Source of the DNA: an uncultured Clostridia bacterium
GTDB taxonomy: Bacteria > Bacillota > Clostridia > UBA1381
Length of the DNA stretch: 36,857 bases
Assembly: GCA_934486735.1 (NCBI GenBank)
Contig: CAKSQL010000029.1
Span: 1-36,857, forward strand
Reading direction: 5' to 3'
Positions 6,980-14,807 of the stretch are shown one piece after another (the stretch's first letter is position 1; each line of letters opens with the position of its first letter). Both the position numbers and the translations under genes were made by a program. The notes under the pieces are model-generated. The model saw only the letters and a list, made by a program, of their open reading frames with translations. It had not been told where the DNA came from and searched no databases.

Positions 6980-9526
6980 ATGGCTAAAAAGTCAAAGGAA
7001 AAAGAGTTCGACATGTCGGTCATAGACAATCAAAAGATTGTGGATGTCGAGCTTAATTCGGAAATGAAAAAGTCATATATTGATTACGCAATGAGCGTTA
7101 TAGTGAGCCGTGCGCTGCCCGATGTGCGCGATGGCTTGAAGCCTGTTCACAGACGTATATTATATGATATGTTTGAATCAAATCTTTTTTATGAGAATGA
7201 TTTCAGAAAATCGGCAACAACCGTCGGATCGGTTCTGGGTCATTATCATCCGCACGGCGACAGCTCGGTATATGACGCCATGGTTCGTCTTGCGCAGGAT
7301 TTCTCACTGAGATATCCGCTTGTACTCGGTAAAGGTAACTTCGGTTCGGTCGACGGAGACCCTGCCGCAGCCTACAGATACACCGAGGCAAAAATGGCAA
7401 AGATATCGGCTGAAATGCTGTCCGATATCAAAAAGGAAACGGTTGATTTTGTCCCCAACTACGATGATAAGCGCAAAGAGCCGGACGTATTGCCGGCGCG
7501 TTTCCCGAACCTGCTAGTAAACGGCTCGTCGGGTATCGCGGTAGGTATGGCAACAAACATTCCTCCGCACAATCTGACCGAGACAATCGATGGAATAATC
7601 GCCACGATTGACGACCCGGAAATTACAATCGAAGAACTTATGGAATATATCAAGGGACCGGATTTTCCGACCGGCGGCGTTATCATGGGCAAGAGCGGAA
7701 TACGCAACGCTTATACAACCGGACGCGGCAGAATAATTGTCCGCGCAAAGGCGGAAATTGAGGATGAGGACGGCAAGAACCGAATCATCGTGACCGAACT
7801 TCCTTACCAGGTCAACAAAGCGCGTCTCAATAAATATATCAATGAGATGGTGCGCGACGGAAAAATCGACGGAATCACCTCGTCAAGGGACGAATCGGAC
7901 GATAAAATGCGCCTTATTATTAACTTAAAGCGCGATGCCAATGCACATGTGGTGCTGAATAATCTTTATAAGTATACTCAGATGCAGGAGACATTTGGCG
8001 TTATCATGCTTGCACTGGTTGATAAAGAGCCTAAGATACTTAATTTAAGAGAGATAATCGATAAGTACATCGCACATCAGGAGGATGTTATCACAAGGCG
8101 TACAAAGCATGATTTAAAGGAATGCGAGGATCACGCGCATCTGCTTGAGGGCTACAGAATCGCGATAGATAATATCGATGAGGTAATAAGCATAATCCGC
8201 GCGTCGAAGTCTATTCCGGATGCAAAGGCGGCATTGTCGGAACGTTTCACACTCACCGATGTGCAGTCGACAGCGATAGTTCAGATGCCTTTGGGACGTC
8301 TGTCCGGCTTGGAGCGCAGCAAGATAGAGGAAGATTATGCCGAGACAATGAAGAAGATAGAGGAGTTCCGCGAAATTCTTTCGGATGAAAGCCTGGTTCT
8401 CAAAATTGTCAAGGAAGATCTTATCAAAATCAGAGATAAGTACGGAGACGAACGCCGTACCGAAATCAGCATGATTGGCATGGATATTGATGAGGAAGAT
8501 TTGATTGACGAGGAGCAGATAGTCGTAACGGTAACGCATAACGGTTATACAAAGCGTGTTCCGGTTGATACTTATAAGTCGCAGCATAGGGGCGGCAGAG
8601 GAATCTCGGGCATGACAACGCGCGAGGAGGATTTTGTGGAGCAGCTTTTCACAACGTCTACTCACGATACACTTCTGTTCTTCAGCACACGCGGAATGGT
8701 TTACCGCTTGAAGGGATATCAGATTCCGGAGGCTGGCAGACAGGCAAAGGGTACGGCGATAGTGAACCTGCTGCCGCTTGAAAGCGGAGAAAAGATAACC
8801 GCGATGATTCCGGTGCGTGAGTTTGAGGAGGGTAAATACCTTACATTTATCACGCGTAACGGTACAATCAAAAAGACAGATCTTATGGATTATTCAAGGA
8901 TTCGCTCGGGGGGCTTGCGCGCGATAGAGCTTGTTGAGGGCAATGAGCTTATAAAGGTAGAGCTGACTGACAATTCTCAGAATATCATTATAGGAACGCA
9001 TGACGGTATGGCGATAAGATTCTCGGAGAACGATGTCCGTCCGATGGGCAGAACAACGCGCGGCGTGCGAGGCATAAGCCTAAGAGATGGCGATTATGTG
9101 GTAGGCGCATGTATTGCCGACCCGGATGCCAAGCTGCTTGTTGTTACCGAGAACGGCTACGGCAAAAAGACGGCGCTCGATGAATATAAGGTGCAGTCGA
9201 GAGGCGGCAAGGGTATCTACACTTACAGGATAACCGATAAAACAGGCAAGATTGCCGGACTTTCAACCGTTACCGATGAGGATGATATTATGCTCATAAC
9301 ATCCGACGGTGTGCTTATAAGAATGCATGCAAACGAGATAAGCACGTTCGGCAGACAGACTCAAGGTGTGCGCATAATGCGCCTTGCGGACGACATAACT
9401 GTTGTCAGCATGGCAAAGACAGAGCATGAGGACGATGAAGCCGAGAACGGGGAAACAGCCGAAAGTGCCGAGAATGCGGAAAACGCTGAGGAGACCGAGG
9501 TTCAGAGCGAAACCCCGGAGGAATAA
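6980..9526 (+). CDS. gyrA: DNA gyrase subunit A
   Basis: Breakage-reunion subunit of the A2B2 gyrase that introduces negative supercoils. 848 aa. The catalytic tyrosine is Tyr134 in AAAYRYTEAKM. The quinolone-determining segment HPHGDSSVYDAM has Ser95 and Asp99 at the positions of E. coli Ser83 and Asp87, the drug-sensitive residues. The C-terminal beta-pinwheel begins with a GyrA box, QHRGGRG, which distinguishes it from ParC; pinwheel blade motifs (TRNGTIKKT, TSDGVLIRM) follow. The acidic tail (EDDEAENGE... rich in Glu) is common in gyrases. gyrB is not adjacent, so the locus differs from the usual gyrB-gyrA pair near the origin. Confidence 0.97.
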   Translation: MAKKSKEKEFDMSVIDNQKIVDVELNSEMKKSYIDYAMSVIVSRALPDVRDGLKPVHRRILYDMFESNLFYENDFRKSATTVGSVLGHYHPHGDSSVYDAMVRLAQDFSLRYPLVLGKGNFGSVDGDPAAAYRYTEAKMAKISAEMLSDIKKETVDFVPNYDDKRKEPDVLPARFPNLLVNGSSGIAVGMATNIPPHNLTETIDGIIATIDDPEITIEELMEYIKGPDFPTGGVIMGKSGIRNAYTTGRGRIIVRAKAEIEDEDGKNRIIVTELPYQVNKARLNKYINEMVRDGKIDGITSSRDESDDKMRLIINLKRDANAHVVLNNLYKYTQMQETFGVIMLALVDKEPKILNLREIIDKYIAHQEDVITRRTKHDLKECEDHAHLLEGYRIAIDNIDEVISIIRASKSIPDAKAALSERFTLTDVQSTAIVQMPLGRLSGLERSKIEEDYAETMKKIEEFREILSDESLVLKIVKEDLIKIRDKYGDERRTEISMIGMDIDEEDLIDEEQIVVTVTHNGYTKRVPVDTYKSQHRGGRGISGMTTREEDFVEQLFTTSTHDTLLFFSTRGMVYRLKGYQIPEAGRQAKGTAIVNLLPLESGEKITAMIPVREFEEGKYLTFITRNGTIKKTDLMDYSRIRSGGLRAIELVEGNELIKVELTDNSQNIIIGTHDGMAIRFSENDVRPMGRTTRGVRGISLRDGDYVVGACIADPDAKLLVVTENGYGKKTALDEYKVQSRGGKGIYTYRITDKTGKIAGLSTVTDEDDIMLITSDGVLIRMHANEISTFGRQTQGVRIMRLADDITVVSMAKTEHEDDEAENGETAESAENAENAEETEVQSETPEE

Positions 9527-9532
9527 ATAAAA

Positions 9533-9590
9533 GACTGTAAATTGACTCGGATGATATAATTCCGACAGAAACCCGAGCAGTTTTACAATT
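9533..9590 (+). terminator. Probable terminator after gyrA
   Basis: CTGTAAATTGACTCGG pairs imperfectly with CCGAGCAGTTTTACA across a loop of about 22 bases, between gyrA and the cyclophilin lipoprotein. There are some mismatches and the T run is weak. Confidence 0.4.
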
Positions 9591-9621
9591 ATTTGAAATA
9601 TAAGGAAAGAGGAGAAAGAAA

Positions 9622-10278
9622 ATGAAAAAAATTATTACAATGGTATTGTCGCTGACTATGCTGGTACTGGGCTGCGCTGCATGCTCGGGAACTAAGGATG
9701 ACACAAAGGCAAGCCCGTCGCCGAGCGCGCCGGCAGAGACGGCGGAAGCAACAGAGGCTCCTGCTGACTTGTACGCAAACAAAATCAATTTCACAATCGA
9801 GATGGAAAACGGCGGAGTTATGAAGGGCGAGCTTTATCCGGATGTAGCTCCGAAAACGGTTGAAAACTTTGTAAAACTTGCGGGCGAAAAGTTTTATGAC
9901 GGACTTATTTTCCACCGCGTAATTCCCGGATTTATGATTCAGGGCGGCGGCTTTGATAAGGACTTCAAGCAGAAGAAAGCAGATTCGATAAAGGGTGAAT
10001 TTACCTCGAACGGATTTAAAAACGAATTGAAGCATACACGCGGAGTTATCTCGATGGCAAGAACCTCTGTACCCGACAGTGCATCGAGCCAGTTCTTCAT
10101 CATGCATGAGGATTCGCCCTCGCTTGACGGTCAGTACGCTGCATTCGGAAGAATAACCGAGGGACTCGATGTTGTCGATGAGATAGCCGAGACCGAGACG
10201 GGCAGCAAGCCGGAGCTTGGCATGGACGATGTTCCGACAGAAATGCAGGTTATAAAGACGATAACGATTCAGAAGTAA
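9622..10278 (+). CDS. Cyclophilin-type peptidyl-prolyl isomerase, lipoprotein
   Basis: Isomerises X-Pro bonds, here predicted to act outside the membrane on exported proteins. Residues 1-17 are a lipoprotein signal (KK, hydrophobic core, lipobox VLG-C with Cys18). A Ser/Pro/Ala/Glu-rich linker follows to about residue 50. The cyclophilin domain shows FHRVIPGFMIQGG, the family's catalytic Arg in FHRV, a conserved SASSQFFIMH block, and LDGQYAAFGRITEGLDVVD. The start ATG has GAGGAG upstream. The next gene encodes a closely related cyclophilin without the signal, so the pair looks like a local duplication with divided location. Confidence 0.93.
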   Translation: MKKIITMVLSLTMLVLGCAACSGTKDDTKASPSPSAPAETAEATEAPADLYANKINFTIEMENGGVMKGELYPDVAPKTVENFVKLAGEKFYDGLIFHRVIPGFMIQGGGFDKDFKQKKADSIKGEFTSNGFKNELKHTRGVISMARTSVPDSASSQFFIMHEDSPSLDGQYAAFGRITEGLDVVDEIAETETGSKPELGMDDVPTEMQVIKTITIQK

Positions 10279-10283
10279 TAAGT

Positions 10284-10318
10284 ATCGGCGGCACTTTTCA
10301 AAATGCCGCCGTTGTTCT
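10284..10318 (+). terminator. Terminator between the two cyclophilins
   Basis: CGGCGGCA pairs with TGCCGCCG around a CTTTTCAAAA loop, followed by TTGTTCTT. It may attenuate read-through into the cytosolic cyclophilin. Confidence 0.65.
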
Positions 10319-10356
10319 TCATGAAAAATATTATAGTAATAGGAAAGGAAAAGATT

Positions 10357-10830
10357 ATGAATATTGAAATTAAAATGAAAAACGGCGGAGTTATGAAAGG
10401 CGAGCTCTATCCCGACGTTGCACCGATAACGGTTGAAAATTTCGTTAAGCTTATAAATGAAAACTTTTTTGACGGTTTGGTATTTCACCGCGTTATAAAG
10501 GATTTTATGATTCAGGGCGGTGGCTTTGAAAGAAACGGTGCGCACAAAGAGGCAGATGCGATAAAGGGCGAATTTACCGCCAACGGCTTTGAAAATAACT
10601 TGAAACATACGCGCGGAGTGCTGTCAATGGCAAGAACCTCCATGCCGAACAGCGCGTCGAGCCAGTTCTTTATTATGCATAAGGACGCGCCGCACCTTGA
10701 CGGACAGTATGCAGCGTTCGGAAAGATAACTGAGGGACTCGATGTTCTCGACAAGATTGCCTGCACAGCAACGAATCTGTATGATGAGCCGATAGAGCCG
10801 CAGATTATGGAGACTATAAAATTAGTATAA
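10357..10830 (+). CDS. Cyclophilin-type peptidyl-prolyl isomerase, cytosolic
   Basis: 157 aa, a bare cyclophilin domain starting MNIEIKMKNGGVMKGELYPDV. That segment is nearly identical to residues 50 onward of the preceding lipoprotein. Family blocks are present: FHRVIKDFMIQGGG, GVLSMARTSMPNSASSQFFIMH, LDGQYAAFGKITEGLDVLD. I chose the ATG at 10357 because it has AAAGGA about 9 bases upstream and gives the normal domain start. Upstream in-frame ATGs (10303, 10321) would add a stretch that overlaps the terminator. It lacks a signal peptide, so it folds cytosolic substrates. Confidence 0.92.
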   Translation: MNIEIKMKNGGVMKGELYPDVAPITVENFVKLINENFFDGLVFHRVIKDFMIQGGGFERNGAHKEADAIKGEFTANGFENNLKHTRGVLSMARTSMPNSASSQFFIMHKDAPHLDGQYAAFGKITEGLDVLDKIACTATNLYDEPIEPQIMETIKLV

Positions 10831-10837
10831 ACCCGAA

Positions 10838-11030
10838 GGGGCTGTAAAAAAAGCACAGACCGTTCAAGGGCATAGATGTTATTGCAAAGTTATAGCGCTT
10901 GCTTAAATAATGTAGAAGCTTAGGTAGAAATCCGCAAAACTGCGAATTTCTACCTGTTTTTTGCCCTTGAACTATACTCCAAGCGGTGCGCTTGAAGTGT
11001 TCTGCACTCTTTTTTTACAGCCCCTTTTTT
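10838..11030. repeat. Family B intergenic repeat, copy 2 (long form)
   Basis: Begins GGGGCTGTAAAAAAAGCACA and ends TTTTTTTACAGCCCCTTTTT, exact inverted ends. The first 110 bases are nearly identical to 3092-3205. This copy has extra sequence on the right, including GCCCTTGAACTATA, the inverse of the internal GTTCAAGGGC. It also has a strong hairpin GTAGAAATCCGCA-AAAC-TGCGAATTTCTAC. It lies just after the second cyclophilin. Confidence 0.85.
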
Positions 11031-11263
11031 CTTGCCGCTGCCAAAAACGTTGGTGTAAATTCATAAAAAGCGCATAATTGGTTAATTAATTTTAGTTTAA
11101 TTTGTAAACTTTCGCTGACTTTAACAACTTTGTAATAATTATCGTGTATAATTTTATTTGTTGGTTTATACTCCGGTTCAAGGGATAGAATAGGTCGGAT
11201 GAGGAAAGTATACGGCGCATGTCAATTTTTCGAAAGCTCGGAGTATGTACAGGAGGGGTTGAA

Positions 11264-12190
11264 ATGAACAAAAAGATAGCTTTGATAATTGTATTTTTGG
11301 CAGCGGCTGTTGGAATAGTTATCGGCATCAGGTCGCTGAAACGTGAAAGCCATGCCAATGCATTTGAAGTAAATATGTACTTTCTCAATGAGACATCGTC
11401 GTCGTTGACGGCAGAGAAGCAGAATATAAAGTATGATAATGACGAGGATATCATAACCTTGGTGACTGAGGCGCTCATAAAAGGGGCATCCGGCTCAAAA
11501 AGCGTGAGTATCATGGATAAAAATACAAAGCTCAATTCGATAAAAAAACAGGGCAGCGGCATAGTGGTTGACTTTTCAAAGGAGTTTTTGTCGGGTGATC
11601 AGACAAAAAATACACTTGCGGCGTATGCTGTGGTAAAAACTCTGTGCCAGATTCCGGGCGTGCACTCGGTAAAGGTTACTGTCGATTCGGCGGAGCTTTT
11701 GGGCCCCGACGGAAGCCGCCTTGGATTTCTTTCGGGCGATGATATCAACCTCGAAAAGGATAAGGACAGCGCGGAGGAAAAGCACGTTGTTCTCTATTTC
11801 GCCGACGGTGACAGCGGACTTTTGTCAAGCGAGATAAGAGCAATAAAGATAACCGATACTCAGCCGGTGGAGCAATATGTGATAAACGAGCTTGTAAAAG
11901 GTCCGGAGCGGAACGGCTTAAAGGCAACGCTTTCATCGGACACATCCGTCATTTCGGTCGAGACTACAGACGGGACATGCTTTGTCAACTTCGGAGCAAA
12001 TTTCATAAGCCGTAATTCCGGCACAAACGAAAAAGAAAATCTGGCGATTTACTCGATTGTTAACTCGCTGACCGAGCTTGACAATGTGAATAACGTGCAG
12101 TTCCTGGTGGACGGCAAAAAAATATCGTCGTTCGGCACAAATTCGATAAGCGGAACCTTTTTCAGAAATAATGATATGATAAAGAAATAA
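11264..12190 (+). CDS. GerM-like protein with two GerMN domains
   Basis: GerM in Bacillus is a spore-associated lipoprotein needed for engulfment, cortex assembly and normal germination. This protein starts with an uncleaved-looking membrane anchor (KKIALIIVFLAAAVGIVIGI) followed by two copies of the GerMN domain, at about 38-150 and 165-290. Each has the motif pattern of a strand (VNMYFLNE / VVLYFADG), a helix (ITLVTEALIKG / EQYVINELVKG) and a later FS/NFG strand (VVDFSKEFL / FVNFGANFI). The start ATG at 11264 has AGGAGGGG 6 bases upstream; an in-frame ATG at 11219 lacks a ribosome site. It argues that the host makes, or descends from, spore formers. Confidence 0.82.
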   Translation: MNKKIALIIVFLAAAVGIVIGIRSLKRESHANAFEVNMYFLNETSSSLTAEKQNIKYDNDEDIITLVTEALIKGASGSKSVSIMDKNTKLNSIKKQGSGIVVDFSKEFLSGDQTKNTLAAYAVVKTLCQIPGVHSVKVTVDSAELLGPDGSRLGFLSGDDINLEKDKDSAEEKHVVLYFADGDSGLLSSEIRAIKITDTQPVEQYVINELVKGPERNGLKATLSSDTSVISVETTDGTCFVNFGANFISRNSGTNEKENLAIYSIVNSLTELDNVNNVQFLVDGKKISSFGTNSISGTFFRNNDMIKK

Positions 12191-12242
12191 CGAGCCGCAA
12201 TTGAAATTTTTGAAGGTTTTTCATAAAATTTTAAAAATAGTA

Positions 12243-12271
12243 TTGCAATACGTCGGATTTTGTAATATTAT
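12243..12271 (+). promoter_or_regulatory. Probable promoter of xpt
   Basis: TTGCAA (12243-12248) and TATTAT (12266-12271), 17 bases apart. If used, it gives a leader of nearly 290 bases containing both tandem Family A repeats before the xpt start. Confidence 0.5.
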
Positions 12272-12325
12272 AGAATTATGAATAATTCGGATATAAAAGG
12301 ACTTGTGAGAATGGAGAATAATAAA

Positions 12326-12428
12326 GTCTGAATAAAATCGCCCATCTCGCACTTTTGCGCTCGCTCGCGTACGCAAAGTACGCGTCGTTCGTTTAAAAGC
12401 ACAATCTAAACGATTTTCTATCAGACTT
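12326..12428. repeat. Family A intergenic repeat, copy 2
   Basis: GTCTGAATAAAATCGCCCAT... to CGATTTTCTATCAGACTT, with an internal region CTCGCTCGCGTACGCAAAG / TACGCG that can fold. It is immediately followed by another copy, forming a tandem pair in the xpt leader. Confidence 0.85.
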
Positions 12429-12431
12429 ACA

Positions 12432-12533
12432 GTCTGAATAAAATCGCCCATCTCACCATTTTCAAAAGCTCGAAGTACCCTCGTACGTCGTCGTTTTTTC
12501 AAATGGCAATCTGAACGATTTTCTTTCAGACTT
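12432..12533. repeat. Family A intergenic repeat, copy 3
   Basis: Same ends as copy 2. The first 60 bases match the copy at 22141 almost exactly, through CTCACCATTTTCAAAAGCTC and GAAGTACCCTCGTACG. The segment after the repeat (TTTTGTGCCTTACAGAAAGG AATGG) is shared with the copy at 22141 and leads straight into the start codon. Confidence 0.85.
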
Positions 12534-12569
12534 AAATTTTGTGCCTTACAGAAAGGAATGGTTATAAAA

Positions 12570-13145
12570 ATGGAATTACTTAAGGAAAGAATAAGAAAAG
12601 ACGGAATTGTGCGCGAGGGAAATATCCTCAAGGTGGACAGCTTTTTGAATCATCAGATGGACATTTCGCTTTTTAAAGAGATCGGAAAAGAGTTCAAGCG
12701 CCGTTTTGCCGACAGCGAAATAAATAAGATTCTGACGATAGAATCGTCGGGCATAGGCATTGCGTGCATTGCGTCGGAATATTTTGATGTCCCGGTTGTT
12801 TTTGCAAAAAAGAGTCAGTCAAAAAATATTGACGGAGACGTGTATACGGGCAGAGTAAAGTCGTTTACGCACGGCAAGGTGTACGATGTCATTGTGTCTA
12901 AGGACTTTTTAAAGCCGACCGATAAAGTTTTGGTAATCGATGATTTTCTTGCAAACGGCTGCGCACTTATCGGACTTTCGAAAATTATAGAAGAATCGGG
13001 CGCGGAATTTGTCGGAGCGGGCATAGTTATCGAAAAAGGCTTTCAGCGCGGCGGAGACCTTTTGAGAAGCAAGGGACTGAGAATTGAGTCGCTTGCCATA
13101 ATCGAAAGCATGAGTCCGGAGAGCGGAATTGTCTTCAGAGACTGA
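12570..13145 (+). CDS. xpt: Xanthine phosphoribosyltransferase
   Basis: Purine salvage enzyme converting xanthine and PRPP to XMP in the cytosol. 191 aa, the normal length. The protein begins MELLKERI as in characterised Xpt, has a hydrophobic LTIESSGIGIA purine-site segment, and the PRPP loop VLVIDDFLANGCA around residues 122-134. This fixes the start at 12570; an ATG 12 bases upstream is too close to the AAAGGA ribosome site. I found no purine riboswitch in its leader, unlike Bacillus xpt. Instead two Family A repeats lie between the likely promoter and the gene. A nucleoside importer operon follows, which fits purine uptake and salvage. Confidence 0.95.
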   Translation: MELLKERIRKDGIVREGNILKVDSFLNHQMDISLFKEIGKEFKRRFADSEINKILTIESSGIGIACIASEYFDVPVVFAKKSQSKNIDGDVYTGRVKSFTHGKVYDVIVSKDFLKPTDKVLVIDDFLANGCALIGLSKIIEESGAEFVGAGIVIEKGFQRGGDLLRSKGLRIESLAIIESMSPESGIVFRD

Positions 13146-13207
13146 TTTTTTTATATATTTTATACAAATTACGACAAAAATACATATATTTTTATAAAAA
13201 ACGGCAA

Positions 13208-13236
13208 TTGCAAAATTGCGAAATATGTTATATAAT
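13208..13236 (+). promoter_or_regulatory. Promoter of the nucleoside ABC importer operon
   Basis: TTGCAA (13208-13213) and TATAAT (13231-13236), spacing exactly 17. The binding-protein start is 140 bases downstream; the leader between is AT-rich and I recognise no riboswitch in it. Confidence 0.7.
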
Positions 13237-13378
13237 AGTTAATAGATAGTAAAGAATTTGTAAATTTTTCTGCGATTCGGACAAACTGAAATATTTGCTC
13301 GTATCGCACTTATTTTTTTAGTATTTAAAGGGGAGCACCTTTGAATAAAAATAAAAATTTTTCAGGAGGGACATTCAA

Positions 13379-14674
13379 ATGTTCAAAAAACTAACTTCTC
13401 TCGTTTTGGCGCTTACCATGACCGTTTGTGCGGCTATGGCACTTTCGTCATGCGGAAAGACAGAAACGTCTGACAATCAGGCAGGCGAAAAGAAGGCTGC
13501 ATCGGACATCAAAATAGGTGTTATTTTGGTAGGCGATGATGCCGAGGGCTACACACAGGCACATATCGAGGGTATCAAAGAGGCAGCAAAGGAATTGAAT
13601 GTTGCGGATAATCAGATTATCTGGAAGTACAAAGTTCCCGAAACCTCAGCATGCTACGAAGCTGCAGCTGACTTGGTTGGCAGCGGCTGTAACGTAATTT
13701 TCTCAAACAGCTACGGTCATCAGACATTCATGGCTCAGGCTGCTCAGGAATTCGGCGATGTTACATTTGTTTCGGTAACAGGCGACTTTGCTGCAGTAAG
13801 CGGAATCAAGAACCTGAAGAACGCTTTCACAAACGTGTATGAGTCACGTTATGTATCGGGTGTTGTTGCAGGCTTGAAGCTGAAAGAACTGGTTGACAAC
13901 GGAACACTTACAAAAGAAGCTCATCCGGAAAACTTTGACGCTGACGGCAACATTAAGGTCGGCTATGTGGGCGCATACAACTATGCAGAGGTTGTTTCGG
14001 GCTACACAGCATTCTTCCTCGGTATCAAATCGATTATCGATAATGTTGCAATGGAAGTTAATTACACAAACTCTTGGTTTGATATAGACAAAGAGGGTCA
14101 GACCGCGAAAGCATTGATTTCAAACGGCTGCGTAATCATCGGTCAGCATGCTGATTCAACAGGCGCTCCCGCTGAGGCTGAAGCTCAGAATAAGGCAGGC
14201 AAGATTGTATATTCAATCGGCTATAACATCGACATGCTCGATACTGCTCCGACAGCTGCTCTTACTTCGGCAACAAACTGCTGGAAGGTATACTACAAGT
14301 ATGCAATAGGCGCTGCGATTAACGGCGAAGAAATTGCAACAGATTGGTCAAAGGGTTATTCCGAGGATGCGGTTGCAATCACAAAGCTCGGTTCATCCTG
14401 CGCAGAGGGAACTCAGGCTTATGTTGACGATGTTATCGCAAAAATTAAAGACGGTTCTTTGAAGATTTTCGATACAGAGAAGTTCACAGTCGGCGGCGAA
14501 AAGGTAACAACAGCTCCGATCGATTTGTCATACTGCGACTTTACGGCAGATCCCCCGAAGGTTATTTACCAGGGCGAGAAAGTAGAAGCAATAAAGGACG
14601 GCGAATTTGAGGAATCAACATTCAGAGCCGCTCCGTACTTTGCGCTCAGAATCGACGGAATCACAGAGAAATAA
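13379..14674 (+). CDS. BMP-family nucleoside-binding lipoprotein of ABC importer
   Basis: Extracellular substrate-binding protein of the Med/PnrA/BmpA type, which captures purine nucleosides for import. 431 aa. It has a lipoprotein signal with lipobox LSSC (Cys25). Family features follow: IKIGVILVGDDAEGYTQAHIEGI, a YESRYVSGVVAGL block (family YxaGylAG), the hinge segment KVGYVGAYNYAEVVSGYTAFFLG, and VIIGQHADSTG. The start ATG has AGGAGGG 9 bases upstream. It is followed by two hairpins and then the ATPase and permease genes, the usual order for this importer family. The exact nucleoside cannot be read from sequence, but xpt next door suggests purines. Confidence 0.9.
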   Translation: MFKKLTSLVLALTMTVCAAMALSSCGKTETSDNQAGEKKAASDIKIGVILVGDDAEGYTQAHIEGIKEAAKELNVADNQIIWKYKVPETSACYEAAADLVGSGCNVIFSNSYGHQTFMAQAAQEFGDVTFVSVTGDFAAVSGIKNLKNAFTNVYESRYVSGVVAGLKLKELVDNGTLTKEAHPENFDADGNIKVGYVGAYNYAEVVSGYTAFFLGIKSIIDNVAMEVNYTNSWFDIDKEGQTAKALISNGCVIIGQHADSTGAPAEAEAQNKAGKIVYSIGYNIDMLDTAPTAALTSATNCWKVYYKYAIGAAINGEEIATDWSKGYSEDAVAITKLGSSCAEGTQAYVDDVIAKIKDGSLKIFDTEKFTVGGEKVTTAPIDLSYCDFTADPPKVIYQGEKVEAIKDGEFEESTFRAAPYFALRIDGITEK

Positions 14675-14687
14675 TTCACAAATACAT

Positions 14688-14726
14688 AGAGATAAAGGGA
14701 GGCTCGACCGGCTTCCCTTTTATCGC
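14688..14726 (+). terminator. Attenuating terminator after the binding-protein gene
   Basis: GATAAAGGGAGGC pairs with GCTTCCCTTTTATC around TCGACCG (one bulge), followed by GCTTTTAT. Partial termination here would give more binding protein than membrane components, a common arrangement. Confidence 0.6.
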
Positions 14727-14743
14727 TTTTATAAAAAGATTAA

Positions 14744-14773
14744 GCAATTGTAAAATTTTAGTTTTACAATTGC
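14744..14773 (+). repeat. Perfect 12-bp dyad before the ATPase gene
   Basis: GCAATTGTAAAA pairs with TTTTACAATTGC around TTTTAG. It lies 35 bases before the ATPase start. It could be a second attenuator, an RNA processing/stabilising stem, or an operator. Confidence 0.55.
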
Positions 14774-14807
14774 CCGTTAAAAAATTTTTTAAGGAGTTTT
14801 TTCGGGT

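Noticed and set aside
9589..10608. 339-residue reading frame on the minus strand across both cyclophilins
   Set aside because: Antisense to two clear genes, with low-complexity Arg/Tyr/Cys composition and no ribosome site. Its self-similar halves merely mirror the cyclophilin duplication.
12326..12533. CRISPR array (two tandem similar units)
   Set aside because: Only two roughly 100-base units with inverted ends and variable interiors, no short constant repeat with unique spacers, no cas genes.
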